A stretch of 64,000 nucleotides of DNA from Spartinivicinus ruber. Lineage in GTDB: Bacteria > Pseudomonadota > Gammaproteobacteria > Pseudomonadales > Zooshikellaceae. Every line of letters begins with the position of its first letter. Position 1 is the stretch's first letter. Positions 23,467 through 32,891 of the stretch are shown here, piece by piece. Below the pieces are notes generated by a model. It was not told where the DNA came from and made no database searches. It saw only the letters and a list, made by a program, of their open reading frames with translations. The position numbers and the translations under genes were made by a program. The stretch spans positions 38,424 through 102,423 of the forward strand of contig NZ_CP048880.1 in the NCBI RefSeq assembly GCF_011009015.1, written 5' to 3'.

Positions 23467-24480
23467 GTGCCAACAACACGTTTAACAGATGTCATAATAC
23501 CTGAAGTATACGCAGATTATCAGGCAGAAAACTCACCAGAAAAAACGGCTTTTGCTCAGGCAGGTATTGCAGTCTCTAATGACATGCTAATAGCTAAAGC
23601 AAACAGTGGTGGTAAAACGATTGATATTCCATTTTGGCGAGACCTGGATGCAGCAGAAGAGCCAAACTACTCAAATGACGATCCAAAGGACAGAGCTGAA
23701 CCGAATAAAATTGACTCTGGTGAACAAGTAGCACGAGTTGCTTACTTAAACCAGGCATACAGTGCCACAGACCTTGCAGGTGAAATTGCTGGAAGTTCTC
23801 CAATGCAACGGATTAGAAATCGATTTGGGGTTTACTGGCAAAGACAGTGGCAACGCCGTTTGTTAGCGGCTTCACAAGGTTTACTGGCCTCAAACATAGC
23901 TCAAAATGATGCCGATATGGTGTGTAGTATTGCTATTGAAGATGGTAATGCGGCAACTGAAAAAAATAAATTCAATCGCAGTGCGTTAGTCAATGCAGCT
24001 TTTACTTTGGGAGATCAATTTGAACAAGTCAAAGTGATTGCGGTTCATTCAATGATTTATCAAAAAATGATAGACAACGATGACATTGAGTTTATTAAAG
24101 ACAGTCAGGGTAATTTAACGATTCCAACATACCTAGGACGACGTATTGTAGTAGACGATGGAATGCCTGTAATTGCAGGTAATACAAGCGGCTTTAAATA
24201 CCTTAGCGTGCTTTTTGGTGAAGGTATGTTTGGATATGGTGAAGGTAAACCTAACGTTCCAGTAGAGGTTGAGCGCCAAGGCTTGCAAGGTGGTGGTGGC
24301 GGTGTTGAGTATTTAATTGAACGTAAAACATGGTTGATTCACCCATTCGGTACTCAGTTTTCAAGTAACAGTGTCTCTGCCGCATCAGCAACGCTCGCAG
24401 ATTTACGTAAAGCTGAAAACTGGAAACGTGTAGTGCATCGTAAAAACATGCCTCTCGCATTTTTGGTCACTAATGGATAA
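23467..24480 (+). CDS. major capsid protein
   Basis: The 337-residue protein starts at GTG behind AAGGA. Features of the coat protein family include TDVIIPEVYADYQAENSPEK at the start, TIDIPFWRDLDAAEEPNYSND near residue 57, and a C-terminal region with GVEYLIERKTWLIHPFG. The family adopts the HK97 fold. It follows the scaffold and is followed by a hairpin that could lower read-through into the next genes, consistent with the most abundant structural protein. Confidence 0.88.
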   Translation: MPTTRLTDVIIPEVYADYQAENSPEKTAFAQAGIAVSNDMLIAKANSGGKTIDIPFWRDLDAAEEPNYSNDDPKDRAEPNKIDSGEQVARVAYLNQAYSATDLAGEIAGSSPMQRIRNRFGVYWQRQWQRRLLAASQGLLASNIAQNDADMVCSIAIEDGNAATEKNKFNRSALVNAAFTLGDQFEQVKVIAVHSMIYQKMIDNDDIEFIKDSQGNLTIPTYLGRRIVVDDGMPVIAGNTSGFKYLSVLFGEGMFGYGEGKPNVPVEVERQGLQGGGGGVEYLIERKTWLIHPFGTQFSSNSVSAASATLADLRKAENWKRVVHRKNMPLAFLVTNG

Positions 24481-24482
24481 AT

Positions 24483-24511
24483 AAGGGCTGCAAAGCCCTT
24501 AAGGGTTTTTT
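24483..24511 (+). terminator. hairpin with T-run after the capsid gene (partial terminator)
   Basis: AAGGGCT-GCAA-AGCCCTT forms a 7-bp stem; AAGGGTTTTTT follows and runs into the next start codon at 24512. It probably reduces transcription past the capsid gene rather than ending the operon. Confidence 0.6.
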
Positions 24512-24802
24512 ATGACAGAAAAAAACCAAGATGGTTTTATACCTGGGCAATTGGTGACATTTGAGGAAATCACCAGGCAACTTAGGGATCGCAATAGAAA
24601 AGCGCTAGAAAATAATAAGGAACAACCAATTTCTGTATCAGAAAAAATTGTTAAAGCTTTAAGCCAACTAGACCAAGCGAATGATGCCCACTGGACTAAT
24701 GCCGGTTTGCCCAACGTTAAAGCCGTTGAGGAAATTCTAGGCCAAGACATTACCCGTGCTGACATTAACGCCGCTGCACCTGATTTTAGACGAGATGTGT
24801 AG
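24512..24802 (+). CDS. hypothetical head-region protein
   Basis: The 96-residue protein is charged and helical. Its C-terminal part reads NDAHWTNAGLPNVKAVEEILGQDITRADINAAAP, a segment found in small proteins encoded after capsid genes in many siphophage-like elements. Function is not known to me; a head decoration or connector accessory is possible. Its start lies right on the T-run of the preceding hairpin, which may limit its expression. Confidence 0.65.
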   Translation: MTEKNQDGFIPGQLVTFEEITRQLRDRNRKALENNKEQPISVSEKIVKALSQLDQANDAHWTNAGLPNVKAVEEILGQDITRADINAAAPDFRRDV

Positions 24803-24803
24803 C

Positions 24804-25310
24804 ATGTTAGTGATAGAAGACGGTAGCGGTACTAACCCCAATGCTAACAGCTACGCCAGTGTTGAAACGTTGCGGATCTTTGCCAAGCTTCGCGGCATTG
24901 ATCTTACTGAACTGTCAGACGACCAGTGCGCTGTATTGCTAATTAAAGCGATGGACTACTTAGAGTCTAAAGCTAGCAAATTTCAGGGCGAGAAGAGCAA
25001 CCCACGCCAGCCACTACAATGGCCCCGCCGTGGCGTTCGTCTTGATGGCTTATCGGTTGGTGAGAAAGAGATTCCACGCAACTTGGAGTATGGCCAGTTA
25101 CAGCTAGCACTTGAAGCCCGCGAGCATGACTTAATGCCTAACCGCTTACCTGGTGAAAAAGGCGCAGTGATTAAAGAGCGTGTAGAAGGTGCTGTAGAAG
25201 TGGCTTATGCAAACAATAGTACCCCTGACAAAGTACCTGCTTTTGCTAAAGCTGAAGCCCTACTTTCTCAGCTATACAAGAAAAACGGCTTATTCCTGGT
25301 GCGTGCATGA
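24804..25310 (+). CDS. DnaT-like head-tail connector protein
   Basis: The 168-residue protein starts at MLVIEDGSGTNPNANSYASVETLRIFA, which is the typical beginning of phage proteins annotated as DnaT-like ssDNA-binding proteins. In structural operons these sit at the head-tail connector position. An upstream in-frame start was rejected because it would overlap the previous gene and lacks family similarity. The central part has PLQWPRRGVRLDG, also family-typical. I infer an adaptor role from position. Confidence 0.75.
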   Translation: MLVIEDGSGTNPNANSYASVETLRIFAKLRGIDLTELSDDQCAVLLIKAMDYLESKASKFQGEKSNPRQPLQWPRRGVRLDGLSVGEKEIPRNLEYGQLQLALEAREHDLMPNRLPGEKGAVIKERVEGAVEVAYANNSTPDKVPAFAKAEALLSQLYKKNGLFLVRA

Positions 25311-25666
25311 GTTTTTATGAAGGTTTGGCAAGTACGGCAAGTAAGCTGCTAGCTGATAAGGGCGCACCTGTTGTGTTGCTTCGTGAATCTGGCGAAACGT
25401 TCGACCCAGTTAACGGCAGAGTAACACCAGGCACAACCAAGCAACTTAAAACAAGTGGCGTATTAACCAGTTTTACTAAAACGACTGAAACCGAGCTAGG
25501 CGGGAATATTGTGGCAGGTGACATGCTGCTTGTGTTGTCTGCTGAGGTTGAGCCGTTATCGACTGATAAATTATTGGTGAATGGTGAGCCCTGGCAAATA
25601 GTGCGAATACTGCCGGTTAATCCAGCCGGTACGCCTATTAGTTACAAAGTGCAGGTGCGCAAGTGA
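25307..25666 (+). CDS. head closure / neck protein
   Basis: The 119-residue protein is rich in beta-strands. It contains LREGETFDP-like (LRESGETFDPVNGRVTPG) and VNGEPWQIVRILPVNPAGTPISYKVQVRK segments typical of small head-completion proteins. It overlaps both neighbours by four bases. Its place between the connector and the gp10-like protein fits a stopper that closes the portal. Confidence 0.7.
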   Translation: MSFYEGLASTASKLLADKGAPVVLLRESGETFDPVNGRVTPGTTKQLKTSGVLTSFTKTTETELGGNIVAGDMLLVLSAEVEPLSTDKLLVNGEPWQIVRILPVNPAGTPISYKVQVRK

Positions 25667-26049
25667 GTTTTAGTAGTGATTTAGGCCGGTTTTCTGTTGA
25701 GTCTTTGCAGGCTGTAGAGCGTATCATCAGGGCTATTAAGTTAGAGCTATTTAGCGGTGTCATCCTAGACACGCCGGTCGATACAGGCCGAGCCCGTGGC
25801 AACTGGCAAACGTCAACGGGCTACCCGAAGACTTCAACTGTAGAGCGTTTTGGTGCTAATGCTTCGCTTAACGAGATGCGCAATAACTTAGGTGGTTTGG
25901 ATGGCACAACTTATCTAACAAATAATTTGCCTTATATTGAGCGGTTAGAATTTGGTTATTCACGACAAGCACCTAGCGGAATGCTTAGAAAAAACTTCGC
26001 TCGCATTAATCAGATTGTACAAAGGGCTGCTAATCAGCACTCGATATGA
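25663..26049 (+). CDS. HK97 gp10-like tail completion protein
   Basis: The 128-residue protein has the hallmark DTPVDTGRARGNWQTSTG near residues 37-55, shared by HK97 gp10-type and related minor tail proteins. A C-terminal region follows with GYSRQAPSGMLRKNFARI. These proteins join the tail to the head connector. It is coupled to both neighbours by ATGA-type overlaps. Confidence 0.8.
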   Translation: MSFSSDLGRFSVESLQAVERIIRAIKLELFSGVILDTPVDTGRARGNWQTSTGYPKTSTVERFGANASLNEMRNNLGGLDGTTYLTNNLPYIERLEFGYSRQAPSGMLRKNFARINQIVQRAANQHSI

Positions 26050-26462
26050 GTTTTTCAGCAATTAAAAAAACGCTCATGCAAGCGTATGTTGACGGTGGTT
26101 TTAACCTGCCCACAGCCTACGACAACCGAAGCTTTGAGCCTAAAGGCGGTGAATCCTGGGCGCAGGTTTTTATCATTAATAATATGCCAGAGGTTGCAAC
26201 GCTTGGTGATCACGGCGAAAACGAGCACACCGGATTTTTGCAAATTGATATTAATTTCCCAATTAATTCGGGTGATGGTGATGCTTTAGAAAAAGCCGAC
26301 GAAATTACTCATTATTTTCATATCGGTAAGCGATTTAATTTTAACGAGCAAAATATTTTTATTAATTCAAGCGGTGTTAATCGGCCAAGTAATCAACCGG
26401 CGGAATGGTATCGACTTGTAATAACAGTTTATTGGTCTGCAAGAACCAGGAGAATTAAATAA
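26046..26462 (+). CDS. tail terminator protein (DUF4128-like)
   Basis: The 138-residue protein matches small tail terminators: an N-terminal helix (FSAIKKTLMQAYV), a beta-rich core with GFLQIDINFPINSGDGDALEKADEI, and a final strand WYRLVITVYWSAR. It lies directly before the tail tube gene, the usual position. It should cap the tail tube and fix its length together with the tape measure. Confidence 0.78.
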   Translation: MSFSAIKKTLMQAYVDGGFNLPTAYDNRSFEPKGGESWAQVFIINNMPEVATLGDHGENEHTGFLQIDINFPINSGDGDALEKADEITHYFHIGKRFNFNEQNIFINSSGVNRPSNQPAEWYRLVITVYWSARTRRIK

Positions 26463-27401
26463 ATGGCTGACGGAAGTAGACACAGTATGTCGTTAGTCTT
26501 GGAGACTACACCAGGGCAAACACCAGAAAAACCAGAGTTTGAGCCGATACGACACACGGGCACTACCCTTGCGCTTACTAAAAACACGCTGCAATCTGAA
26601 GAGATCCGGGCAGATAGGCAGATAACCGACCTTAGACACGGTTCTTATCAGGTTGGCGGCGACATTAGCATAGAGCTATCACACGGCTCCTTTGACACTA
26701 TTCTAGAAGCTACACTATGCGGCACTTGGCAGGAAGACAGCCCCGTTGCTGATACTGACGAATTAAAAGTCGGTACTGTTCGCCGCTCGTTCACTATCGA
26801 AAGAAAGTTTGCTGATTTAGACGCCACCGCTAATCCATATCATAGGTTTAGAGGCTGCGAGTTCAACTCACTACAGTTGCAGATTAACGCTGATTCGATG
26901 GTAACAGGCACTGTAAGCGTTGTTGGTCGTGGCATGAGTACGGCCAGTGATGTTATTGCAGATTCAACTTACAAAGTGGCATCAACAACAAGCCCCCTTG
27001 ATTCATTTACCGGCTCACTGAAAGAAGCTGGCAACCCGATAGCGGTAATTACTGAAATTCAGTTAACCCTGGAGAATGGTTTAGAGGCGCGTAATGTCGT
27101 AGGTTCTAAAGAAAGTATTGCACCCTCTATCGGCCAATCTAATGTTTCAGGCCAAATTAGCGCTTATTTTGAAGACTCCACGCTAATTAATAAATTTATT
27201 GATGAAATTGAATCAAGCATAGAGTTCACTTTGCCAGATGGCACAGGCAACGAATACACCTTTGTTTTGCCGCGTATTAAATACACCGGTGGACAACCTG
27301 ACGTATCAGGCGCTAGCTCTATTGTGCTGACTATGCCCTTTCAAGCGTTATTAGACTCTGTAACTGGATCAAATTTAATTATTAGAAGGAAGTCGGCCTA
27401 A
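26463..27401 (+). CDS. major tail tube protein
   Basis: The 312-residue protein resembles the tail tube family: an N-terminal RHSMSLVLETTPGQTPEKPEF, then IRADRQITDLRHGSYQVGGDISIELS, an inner region with YHRFRGCEFNSLQLQINAD, and a repeat-like second half (ITEIQLTLENGLEAR). It is followed by the two frameshift-linked chaperone frames, as tail tubes are. No sheath gene follows, so the tail is non-contractile and the phage a siphovirus type. Confidence 0.85.
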   Translation: MADGSRHSMSLVLETTPGQTPEKPEFEPIRHTGTTLALTKNTLQSEEIRADRQITDLRHGSYQVGGDISIELSHGSFDTILEATLCGTWQEDSPVADTDELKVGTVRRSFTIERKFADLDATANPYHRFRGCEFNSLQLQINADSMVTGTVSVVGRGMSTASDVIADSTYKVASTTSPLDSFTGSLKEAGNPIAVITEIQLTLENGLEARNVVGSKESIAPSIGQSNVSGQISAYFEDSTLINKFIDEIESSIEFTLPDGTGNEYTFVLPRIKYTGGQPDVSGASSIVLTMPFQALLDSVTGSNLIIRRKSA

Positions 27402-27775
27402 TGGTTTCAATGACTGATTTTTTTACCCGTGAAAAGGCGAATACCGGTATTAAATTACCCTTAACACTGCCAGATGGAACAGAAACCGAGCACTACTTAG
27501 TCATTCGTGGTGTTGATTCTGATTTTTATCAAGAAGCAGTAAACGAAACTAGGCGATTAGTTTTATTGGATGCAAAAAATAAAAATTCAGAATATACCAA
27601 CAAAGAAGCAGAGCTAACTATATTGGCTAGCTTAGTAGCTGACTGGTCTTTTGATGAAGAGTGCACGCCAGAAAATATTAAAAAGTTTCTACGCGAAGCG
27701 CCGCAAATTGCGCCAAAAATAGACAGTGTGGCGGGTGATCGCTCCCTTTTTTTCGGCAAAAAACAGAGCAACTAG
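27401..27775 (+). CDS. tail assembly chaperone (lambda G analogue)
   Basis: The 124-residue protein is encoded between tail tube and tape measure. It is a small acidic helical protein (residues 80-110, ELTILASLVADWSFDEECTPENIKKFL). Like lambda G, its 3' end contains a slippery heptamer, and a -1 shift there extends it into the frame that ends at 28110. The products assist tape measure folding and tube assembly and are not part of the virion. Confidence 0.85.
   Translation: MVSMTDFFTREKANTGIKLPLTLPDGTETEHYLVIRGVDSDFYQEAVNETRRLVLLDAKNKNSEYTNKEAELTILASLVADWSFDEECTPENIKKFLREAPQIAPKIDSVAGDRSLFFGKKQSN
27748..27754 (+). promoter_or_regulatory. programmed -1 ribosomal frameshift site (T TTT TTC)
   Basis: In the zero frame the codons are CTT TTT TTC GGC, so the heptamer T TTT TTC fits the X XXY YYZ rule exactly. 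The -1 frame is open from here to 28110, across the stop of the upstream gene at 27773-27775. The joined protein is about 235 residues, as in G-GT pairs of other siphophages. Confidence 0.82.
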
Positions 27776-28110
27776 CTAAATTTTTCGAGTCTGAGATAAG
27801 GTTGCAATTACCCCCTAAAGGCTCGAAAAAATCCTTAAAAGCACAGCTTTTACAGGTTTATAAAGCAACAGGTAAAAAGCCTAAAGAGTTAGCAGAGCAG
27901 CCCAAATGCCCGGAAGAATTAGAATACATTTTTCACTGGTGGCTTGAAGTACGCAGCAGCGAAACCCTTACATTCACAGAGTTATACCACTGGTCAGAGC
28001 TAACTAAAAAGAATTTGCGAGCCTGGGAAGTCGATTTAATCCGCTCCTTAGATCGTATTTACTGGAATATCATTAATGACGACAGCGGCACAGCTGCAAA
28101 TAGCAGTTGA
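27754..28110 (+). CDS. T domain of the G-T tail chaperone fusion (frameshift extension)
   Basis: This frame has no good start of its own near its beginning; TTG 27802 is the first start-like codon. It is open from the slippery site onward, encoding RQKTEQLAKFFESEIRLQLP and then a helical domain (LEYIFHWWLEVRSSETLTFTELYHWSEL). It is best read as the C-terminal domain of a G-T fusion made by -1 frameshifting. Its end overlaps the tape measure gene by 35 bases. Confidence 0.78.
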   Translation, partial: RQKTEQLAKFFESEIRLQLPPKGSKKSLKAQLLQVYKATGKKPKELAEQPKCPEELEYIFHWWLEVRSSETLTFTELYHWSELTKKNLRAWEVDLIRSLDRIYWNIINDDSGTAANSS

Positions 28111-31012
28111 AACAACAGGAGTTAACACTGCAACTAGTGTATTGCAGCAGTTAGCTATTCAAGGCCAGAGATCAGAAAGGGCTACAGACGGCTTAACAGA
28201 TGCTATTAGAGACTTAGTAAGGCAAGGAAGACTAACCGAACAAGCTGTTAACCGTTTGGGTGTTTCGCTGGATCGCTTAGAAGGTGACACCCAAGACGCC
28301 GCTAGAGCAACAGATGGTTTAGCAAACTCCTTTTCTCGTGTTAAAGGTGTGTTAAGTGCTATTGCTGGCTCAATGGCCATTAGAGAAGTTGTGCAAGCCG
28401 CTGATGCATTTGCAAAGATGCAAGCGCAATTAGATTTAGTTTCAAGCTCTGCAAGTGAGGCTCGACAGTCTTACTCTGCTCTTTTTGATTTAGCGCAAGA
28501 GTCGAGAGCCGATATTGAAGCAACTGTCGGACTTTATTCAAAGCTAGCTCGCAGTACAAAGGAGATGTCATTAAGTAATGAGCAGCTTTTAGCCATCACA
28601 GAGACGGTAAACAAGTCATTTAAAATCAGTGGTGCTAGCGCAGAAGAGGCCAAATATTCAATTATTCAGCTTGGCCAAGGCTTGGCTTCTGGTGTGCTAC
28701 GTGGTGATGAGTTTAACAGCGTAATGGAAAACGCCCCTCGTCTTGCGCGTGCTATGGCTGACGAACTGAACCTGACTACCGGGGAACTAAGAGCATTAGC
28801 CCAAGAAGGAAAGCTGACTAGTAAAGTAGTTGCAGGTTCAATATTAAACCAAGCCAATGCAATACGAGAGGAGTATAAAAAAATACCCCGTACAGTTGGC
28901 GATGCGTTAACCCAACTAAAAAACGATTTTACAAACGCCTTTGGTCGTACTGACGTAACACCACTAACTAGCGCTATTGATGACCTTAGAAAGCTGATAG
29001 CTGACGAAGGCTTTCAACAAAGCGTTGTTGCACTGGGAACCGCTATTACAAAGGTAATTGGTGCTGCTGGGGAGGGTTTATCAGAACTAGTTGACCTTGG
29101 GCGGCAAATTGGAACGCTTGCAGCTAAGGCTTCCGGCTCTACTGATGAAATAGAAGATTTAAGGCAGGCAATTACACGCCTTCAAACGCTACAAAACAGT
29201 AGCGACCTAAGCCGTACAGGTATCTTTTATATTGATGGGGAATTTGATTTACACCTAGACCAGCAAGAAATAGCTGAAGCTTTAGAAAATAAAAAAACAC
29301 AGCTCAATGAGCTGTTAAAAAAGTATGGTTTTTCACCTGAATACGATGACTCAGGCGCTAAGATTAAGCCCAACAAGGCAGAAGGCAAAATAGACGTAAG
29401 CTTTAGTGTTTCAGGCAACCTTGAGGCTGTTCAAAAGAGAATAGCCGCATTAAACGAAGAAGCGTCAACCCTTGGTATGACTGCCAGGGCGATTGATATT
29501 TACAAGGCCAGTCAACAAGAAGCAACCAAAGCCGACTTAAAAGCAATTAATGCAGCTTACGACAAGATCGAAGCTTACCAAAATCAGCAAAAATTTGATG
29601 CTTTAGCTCAGTCCCTGAGAACTGAAGAAGAACTAATCAAGGATAACTATAAAACTAGCCTGGAGATTGTTAGAAATAACACAACAGCCACAGCCGAGTT
29701 AAGGCAAAGACTAACAGGCCGTGTAACTGCTGAATATCACAAAGAGCTAGCAGCACTCAAGAAGCAAAAAGCGGATGAAATACAAACAATAAAAGACTCT
29801 TTAGCTACTGAAGAAGAGCTTATTTTGTCCAGCTATGACAAGCGCCTTAACCAGATTTTAGAGAAAACCCGTACAGGCTCAAAGTTACAGCAAGACCTTT
29901 TAGAGCGGCTTAACAAGAAGTTTGCTACTAACGTGCTTGATGGTTTTAGAAGTAGCCCAAAATCTACAGATGAAAAAATAGCCGATTTAGAAGACGAATA
30001 TAAAAGGGCTCAAAATGTTGTACTCAAGCGAACCCAAATTACGGAGGAAGAAAAAACCAAGCTATTAGTTCAGCTAGCAGAAGAGCGCCAAAAGCGGCTA
30101 GAAGAAATTGAGAAAAACAGCGAAGTTAACAAGGTTAGAAACGCCTTAAAAACCGAACCAGAGCGAGCTACAGACCTTTTTCAAGAGCGTTTAAAAACCA
30201 TTGATGAGTCTGGCGAAAGTGAAGAGGAAAAGGATAGCTTAAGAGGCCGAGCGACAAAGCAATATGCAACTGACGTACTTGGTGACTTTGCTAAAGAGCA
30301 AACAATTGAAGAAAAAATAAACAAAATTAATGAGGATGCCGAGAAAACAAGAGAGGCTATTTTAGCTAACGAAGCCTTAACACAAGAGCAGCAAACCGAG
30401 TTAGTTAGCGAGTTAACCAAACAACGAAATGAGCAAGTACAGCAGTTAAACGACCAAAAAAACCAACAAATGCTAGCCACCTCTGGCAAGTTCTTTGATG
30501 GTATGGCAGGGCTAGCCAAGGCTTACGCGGGTGAACAATCCGGCATTTATCGCGCTCTATTTGCTGTATCTAAAGCCCACGCTTTGGCGGAAGCGCTACT
30601 AGAAGCAAAATCTTTGTACATGAAAGCAGCCGCGAGCGCCCCACCTCCCGCAAATGCTGTACCTATTGCTTTAGCTGTCGCCCAAGGTGCTGCAGGCGTT
30701 GCACAAGTTGCAGCGGTTAACTTCTCTGGCGCATACGACAAAGGTGGCCATATTCCGGCGGGTAAATTCGGCTTAGTGGGTGAGTACGGCCCTGAATTTG
30801 TCAATGGCCCAGCAAACGTCACAAGCCGTAAAGACACAACCAAAATGTTAGAGCAGGCTAGTCAAAAAGCAGAAGCAACACCACCGCCCCAAGTAAATGT
30901 AAGGGTTGTTAATGCTGTAGACCCTGCAATAGTTGGCGATTTCTTAGATACCCACGAAGGCGAGCAGTTAATTATGAATGTTGTTAGAAGAAACCAGGGA
31001 GCCTTGAGCTAA
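28076..31012 (+). CDS. tail tape measure protein
   Basis: The 978-residue protein has the tape measure N-terminal domain (about residues 85-290, with SFKISGASAEEAKYSIIQLGQGLASG and LRGDEFNSVMENAPRLARAMA). Long charged coiled coils (400-850) follow, then a hydrophobic Ala-rich stretch (870-910) and the usual C-terminal GGHIPAGKFGLVGEYGPEFV motif. At about 0.15 nm per residue it predicts a tail near 145 nm. It determines tail length and passes DNA through the membrane. Confidence 0.93.
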   Translation: MTTAAQLQIAVETTGVNTATSVLQQLAIQGQRSERATDGLTDAIRDLVRQGRLTEQAVNRLGVSLDRLEGDTQDAARATDGLANSFSRVKGVLSAIAGSMAIREVVQAADAFAKMQAQLDLVSSSASEARQSYSALFDLAQESRADIEATVGLYSKLARSTKEMSLSNEQLLAITETVNKSFKISGASAEEAKYSIIQLGQGLASGVLRGDEFNSVMENAPRLARAMADELNLTTGELRALAQEGKLTSKVVAGSILNQANAIREEYKKIPRTVGDALTQLKNDFTNAFGRTDVTPLTSAIDDLRKLIADEGFQQSVVALGTAITKVIGAAGEGLSELVDLGRQIGTLAAKASGSTDEIEDLRQAITRLQTLQNSSDLSRTGIFYIDGEFDLHLDQQEIAEALENKKTQLNELLKKYGFSPEYDDSGAKIKPNKAEGKIDVSFSVSGNLEAVQKRIAALNEEASTLGMTARAIDIYKASQQEATKADLKAINAAYDKIEAYQNQQKFDALAQSLRTEEELIKDNYKTSLEIVRNNTTATAELRQRLTGRVTAEYHKELAALKKQKADEIQTIKDSLATEEELILSSYDKRLNQILEKTRTGSKLQQDLLERLNKKFATNVLDGFRSSPKSTDEKIADLEDEYKRAQNVVLKRTQITEEEKTKLLVQLAEERQKRLEEIEKNSEVNKVRNALKTEPERATDLFQERLKTIDESGESEEEKDSLRGRATKQYATDVLGDFAKEQTIEEKINKINEDAEKTREAILANEALTQEQQTELVSELTKQRNEQVQQLNDQKNQQMLATSGKFFDGMAGLAKAYAGEQSGIYRALFAVSKAHALAEALLEAKSLYMKAAASAPPPANAVPIALAVAQGAAGVAQVAAVNFSGAYDKGGHIPAGKFGLVGEYGPEFVNGPANVTSRKDTTKMLEQASQKAEATPPPQVNVRVVNAVDPAIVGDFLDTHEGEQLIMNVVRRNQGALS

Positions 31013-31923
31013 TGGCTGTTGAAATTGGAACCGCTGATAATTACTTGGATTTGCTTGATAAACTGAGAATTTTTTTAACAACAAATGAAGAGCTTGTAAA
31101 CACTGGCCAGCAGTGGGAGATATTGCGCTGGAATAACGGCCATGAACTTATTTTAAAAGCACCAGGCTTATCAGGTGCTGAAAAAATATATATGGGAATC
31201 TGGGCCTACGAAAACACAACTAATGATTACTATAACTTTAATATTTGCGGCTTAGTTGGTTACATTCCTGAACACTCTTTTGCTGATCAGCCTTATAAAC
31301 AATCTGCTTTCGTGTGTTTATGGCAGCATAAAATACCATATTGGTTTATTGCGAATGGCCAGCGAGTAATTGTTGCTGCCAAAATATCAACCGTTTATGA
31401 GTATTTTTATTTAGGCAAAATTCTCCCTTATGGTACGCCTCAACAATACCCCTACCCTTTGTTTGTAGGGGGTACTACTAATGCAGATGGTGAGCGCTGG
31501 TCTGGTACAGGAGCAAGACACTCTGGTTTTCAGTGTCCCGGCTATGGTAGTTACCTTTACACCATTGATAGCGTATGGCGCAGGGTTTGTAATCGCGAGC
31601 CTTATAGTAGCTCTCATCGCTGGCGAGGTGAAAATACTATTTTTTTATATCCTACTGATACCTGGAGCTTTGGTGGTGGCAATTGCAAGTTATCTAATAT
31701 CCAACAAAATACAGACAGCACTTACACCCTGCTACCTTACATACTCCACACATCAGACCAACCCGCTAAAAATGTTTACGGCGAATTAGACGGTGCTTAC
31801 TGGATAACCGGCAATAAAAGCGCCTCAGAAAATATTATTACGATTAACGGCCAGGATTACTTAGTAATACAAAACATCCACCGTACTACCTGGGCAGATT
31901 ATTTAGCATTGGAGTTAAAATAA
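31012..31923 (+). CDS. tail protein, first of two tandem paralogues
   Basis: The 303-residue protein begins EIGTADNYLDLLDKLRIFL and contains WEILRWNNGHELILKAPGLSG. The downstream protein has the matching GPANGVDDLLDKLKIFADALGYEILRW. The remainder is rich in Trp, Tyr and Gly (GTGARHSGFQCPGYG, WSFGGGNCKLSN), typical of beta-rich virion surface proteins. I do not know a function; position after the tape measure suggests a distal tail component that may touch the host. Confidence 0.72.
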   Translation: MAVEIGTADNYLDLLDKLRIFLTTNEELVNTGQQWEILRWNNGHELILKAPGLSGAEKIYMGIWAYENTTNDYYNFNICGLVGYIPEHSFADQPYKQSAFVCLWQHKIPYWFIANGQRVIVAAKISTVYEYFYLGKILPYGTPQQYPYPLFVGGTTNADGERWSGTGARHSGFQCPGYGSYLYTIDSVWRRVCNREPYSSSHRWRGENTIFLYPTDTWSFGGGNCKLSNIQQNTDSTYTLLPYILHTSDQPAKNVYGELDGAYWITGNKSASENIITINGQDYLVIQNIHRTTWADYLALELK

Positions 31924-32891
31924 TGGCTTTTGAAACCGGCCCAGCGAACGGCGTTGATGATTTATTGGATAAATTAAAAATTTTTGCTGATGCATTAGGC
32001 TATGAAATTTTAAGATGGCGTGATAGCTCTGACTATAACGGCAAAGAACTATCTTTAAAGCATTCAAAAGCAGGGGTATTTAATTTTTATACCGACAACG
32101 GTAATGGTGATGAAGGGAACCCTGGCCCATGGCTCGCATGTTATGGATCAACTTCGTTTGACTCAGATATAAACACAATGGAAAGGAATAGCAGCAATAA
32201 CCTTGCTCCCGCTCAACCTGGTCATTCCCCTTTAAATGCAACTAACGGTTTAATAGGGCCTTTTACGCGCTATTATTTTTTTGGTACTCAGCAGTATTTG
32301 CATATTGTTATAGAAATTAGTCCTGGTGTTTATGCTCATAGTAGCGTTGGCACACTGGATAAAGCATTTGATTATGTGGGGGGCGAATATGTAGTGTGCA
32401 CCAGCTGGTATCATGGAAAATACAACAACCGTATTGGTAGTTCAGGTGACAATTACCACGGTTACCCCTGGGATAATAAGGCTTATTATGCAAGCTATTA
32501 CGATAGAATAAGGTGTGATTTACCAGACCTTAACCACCCCTATTGGCTAACTTTTTACGATAGAGAAGAAGACGGTTACTGCTGGGGCGGCATGCCTCGC
32601 AACGGTGAACGCGGCCCAATACACGGCGTTTTTCATCATTCGCCTAGTACATTCAATGGGCTAGCTCCCCTATTCCCCATTATGAATATTGCCCGTGTTA
32701 CGGGTGGTCGCCGTTACATTTTGGGCACTCCTGCAGATGTACGAATCGTGAATATAACCCACTTAGTTCCCGGCCAATCCATGCATATTGGTAATGATGA
32801 GTGGTTAATTTTCCCCGTGAAAAGTAAAAATGGCCCCAAAGGTCAGCCTAATTCGGGTATTTACGGGCTAGCCTACCGAAAAATTGTATGA
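31923..32891 (+). CDS. tail protein, second of two tandem paralogues
   Basis: The 322-residue protein shares its N-terminal 50 residues and overall plan with the preceding protein, but the central region is different (YYFFGTQQYLHIVIEISPGVY, CTSWYHGKYNNRIGSSG, GYCWGGMPRNGERGP). Tandem duplication followed by divergence is the simplest history. It overlaps both neighbours by a few bases. Function is inferred as a tail surface protein from operon position only. Confidence 0.72.
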   Translation: MAFETGPANGVDDLLDKLKIFADALGYEILRWRDSSDYNGKELSLKHSKAGVFNFYTDNGNGDEGNPGPWLACYGSTSFDSDINTMERNSSNNLAPAQPGHSPLNATNGLIGPFTRYYFFGTQQYLHIVIEISPGVYAHSSVGTLDKAFDYVGGEYVVCTSWYHGKYNNRIGSSGDNYHGYPWDNKAYYASYYDRIRCDLPDLNHPYWLTFYDREEDGYCWGGMPRNGERGPIHGVFHHSPSTFNGLAPLFPIMNIARVTGGRRYILGTPADVRIVNITHLVPGQSMHIGNDEWLIFPVKSKNGPKGQPNSGIYGLAYRKIV

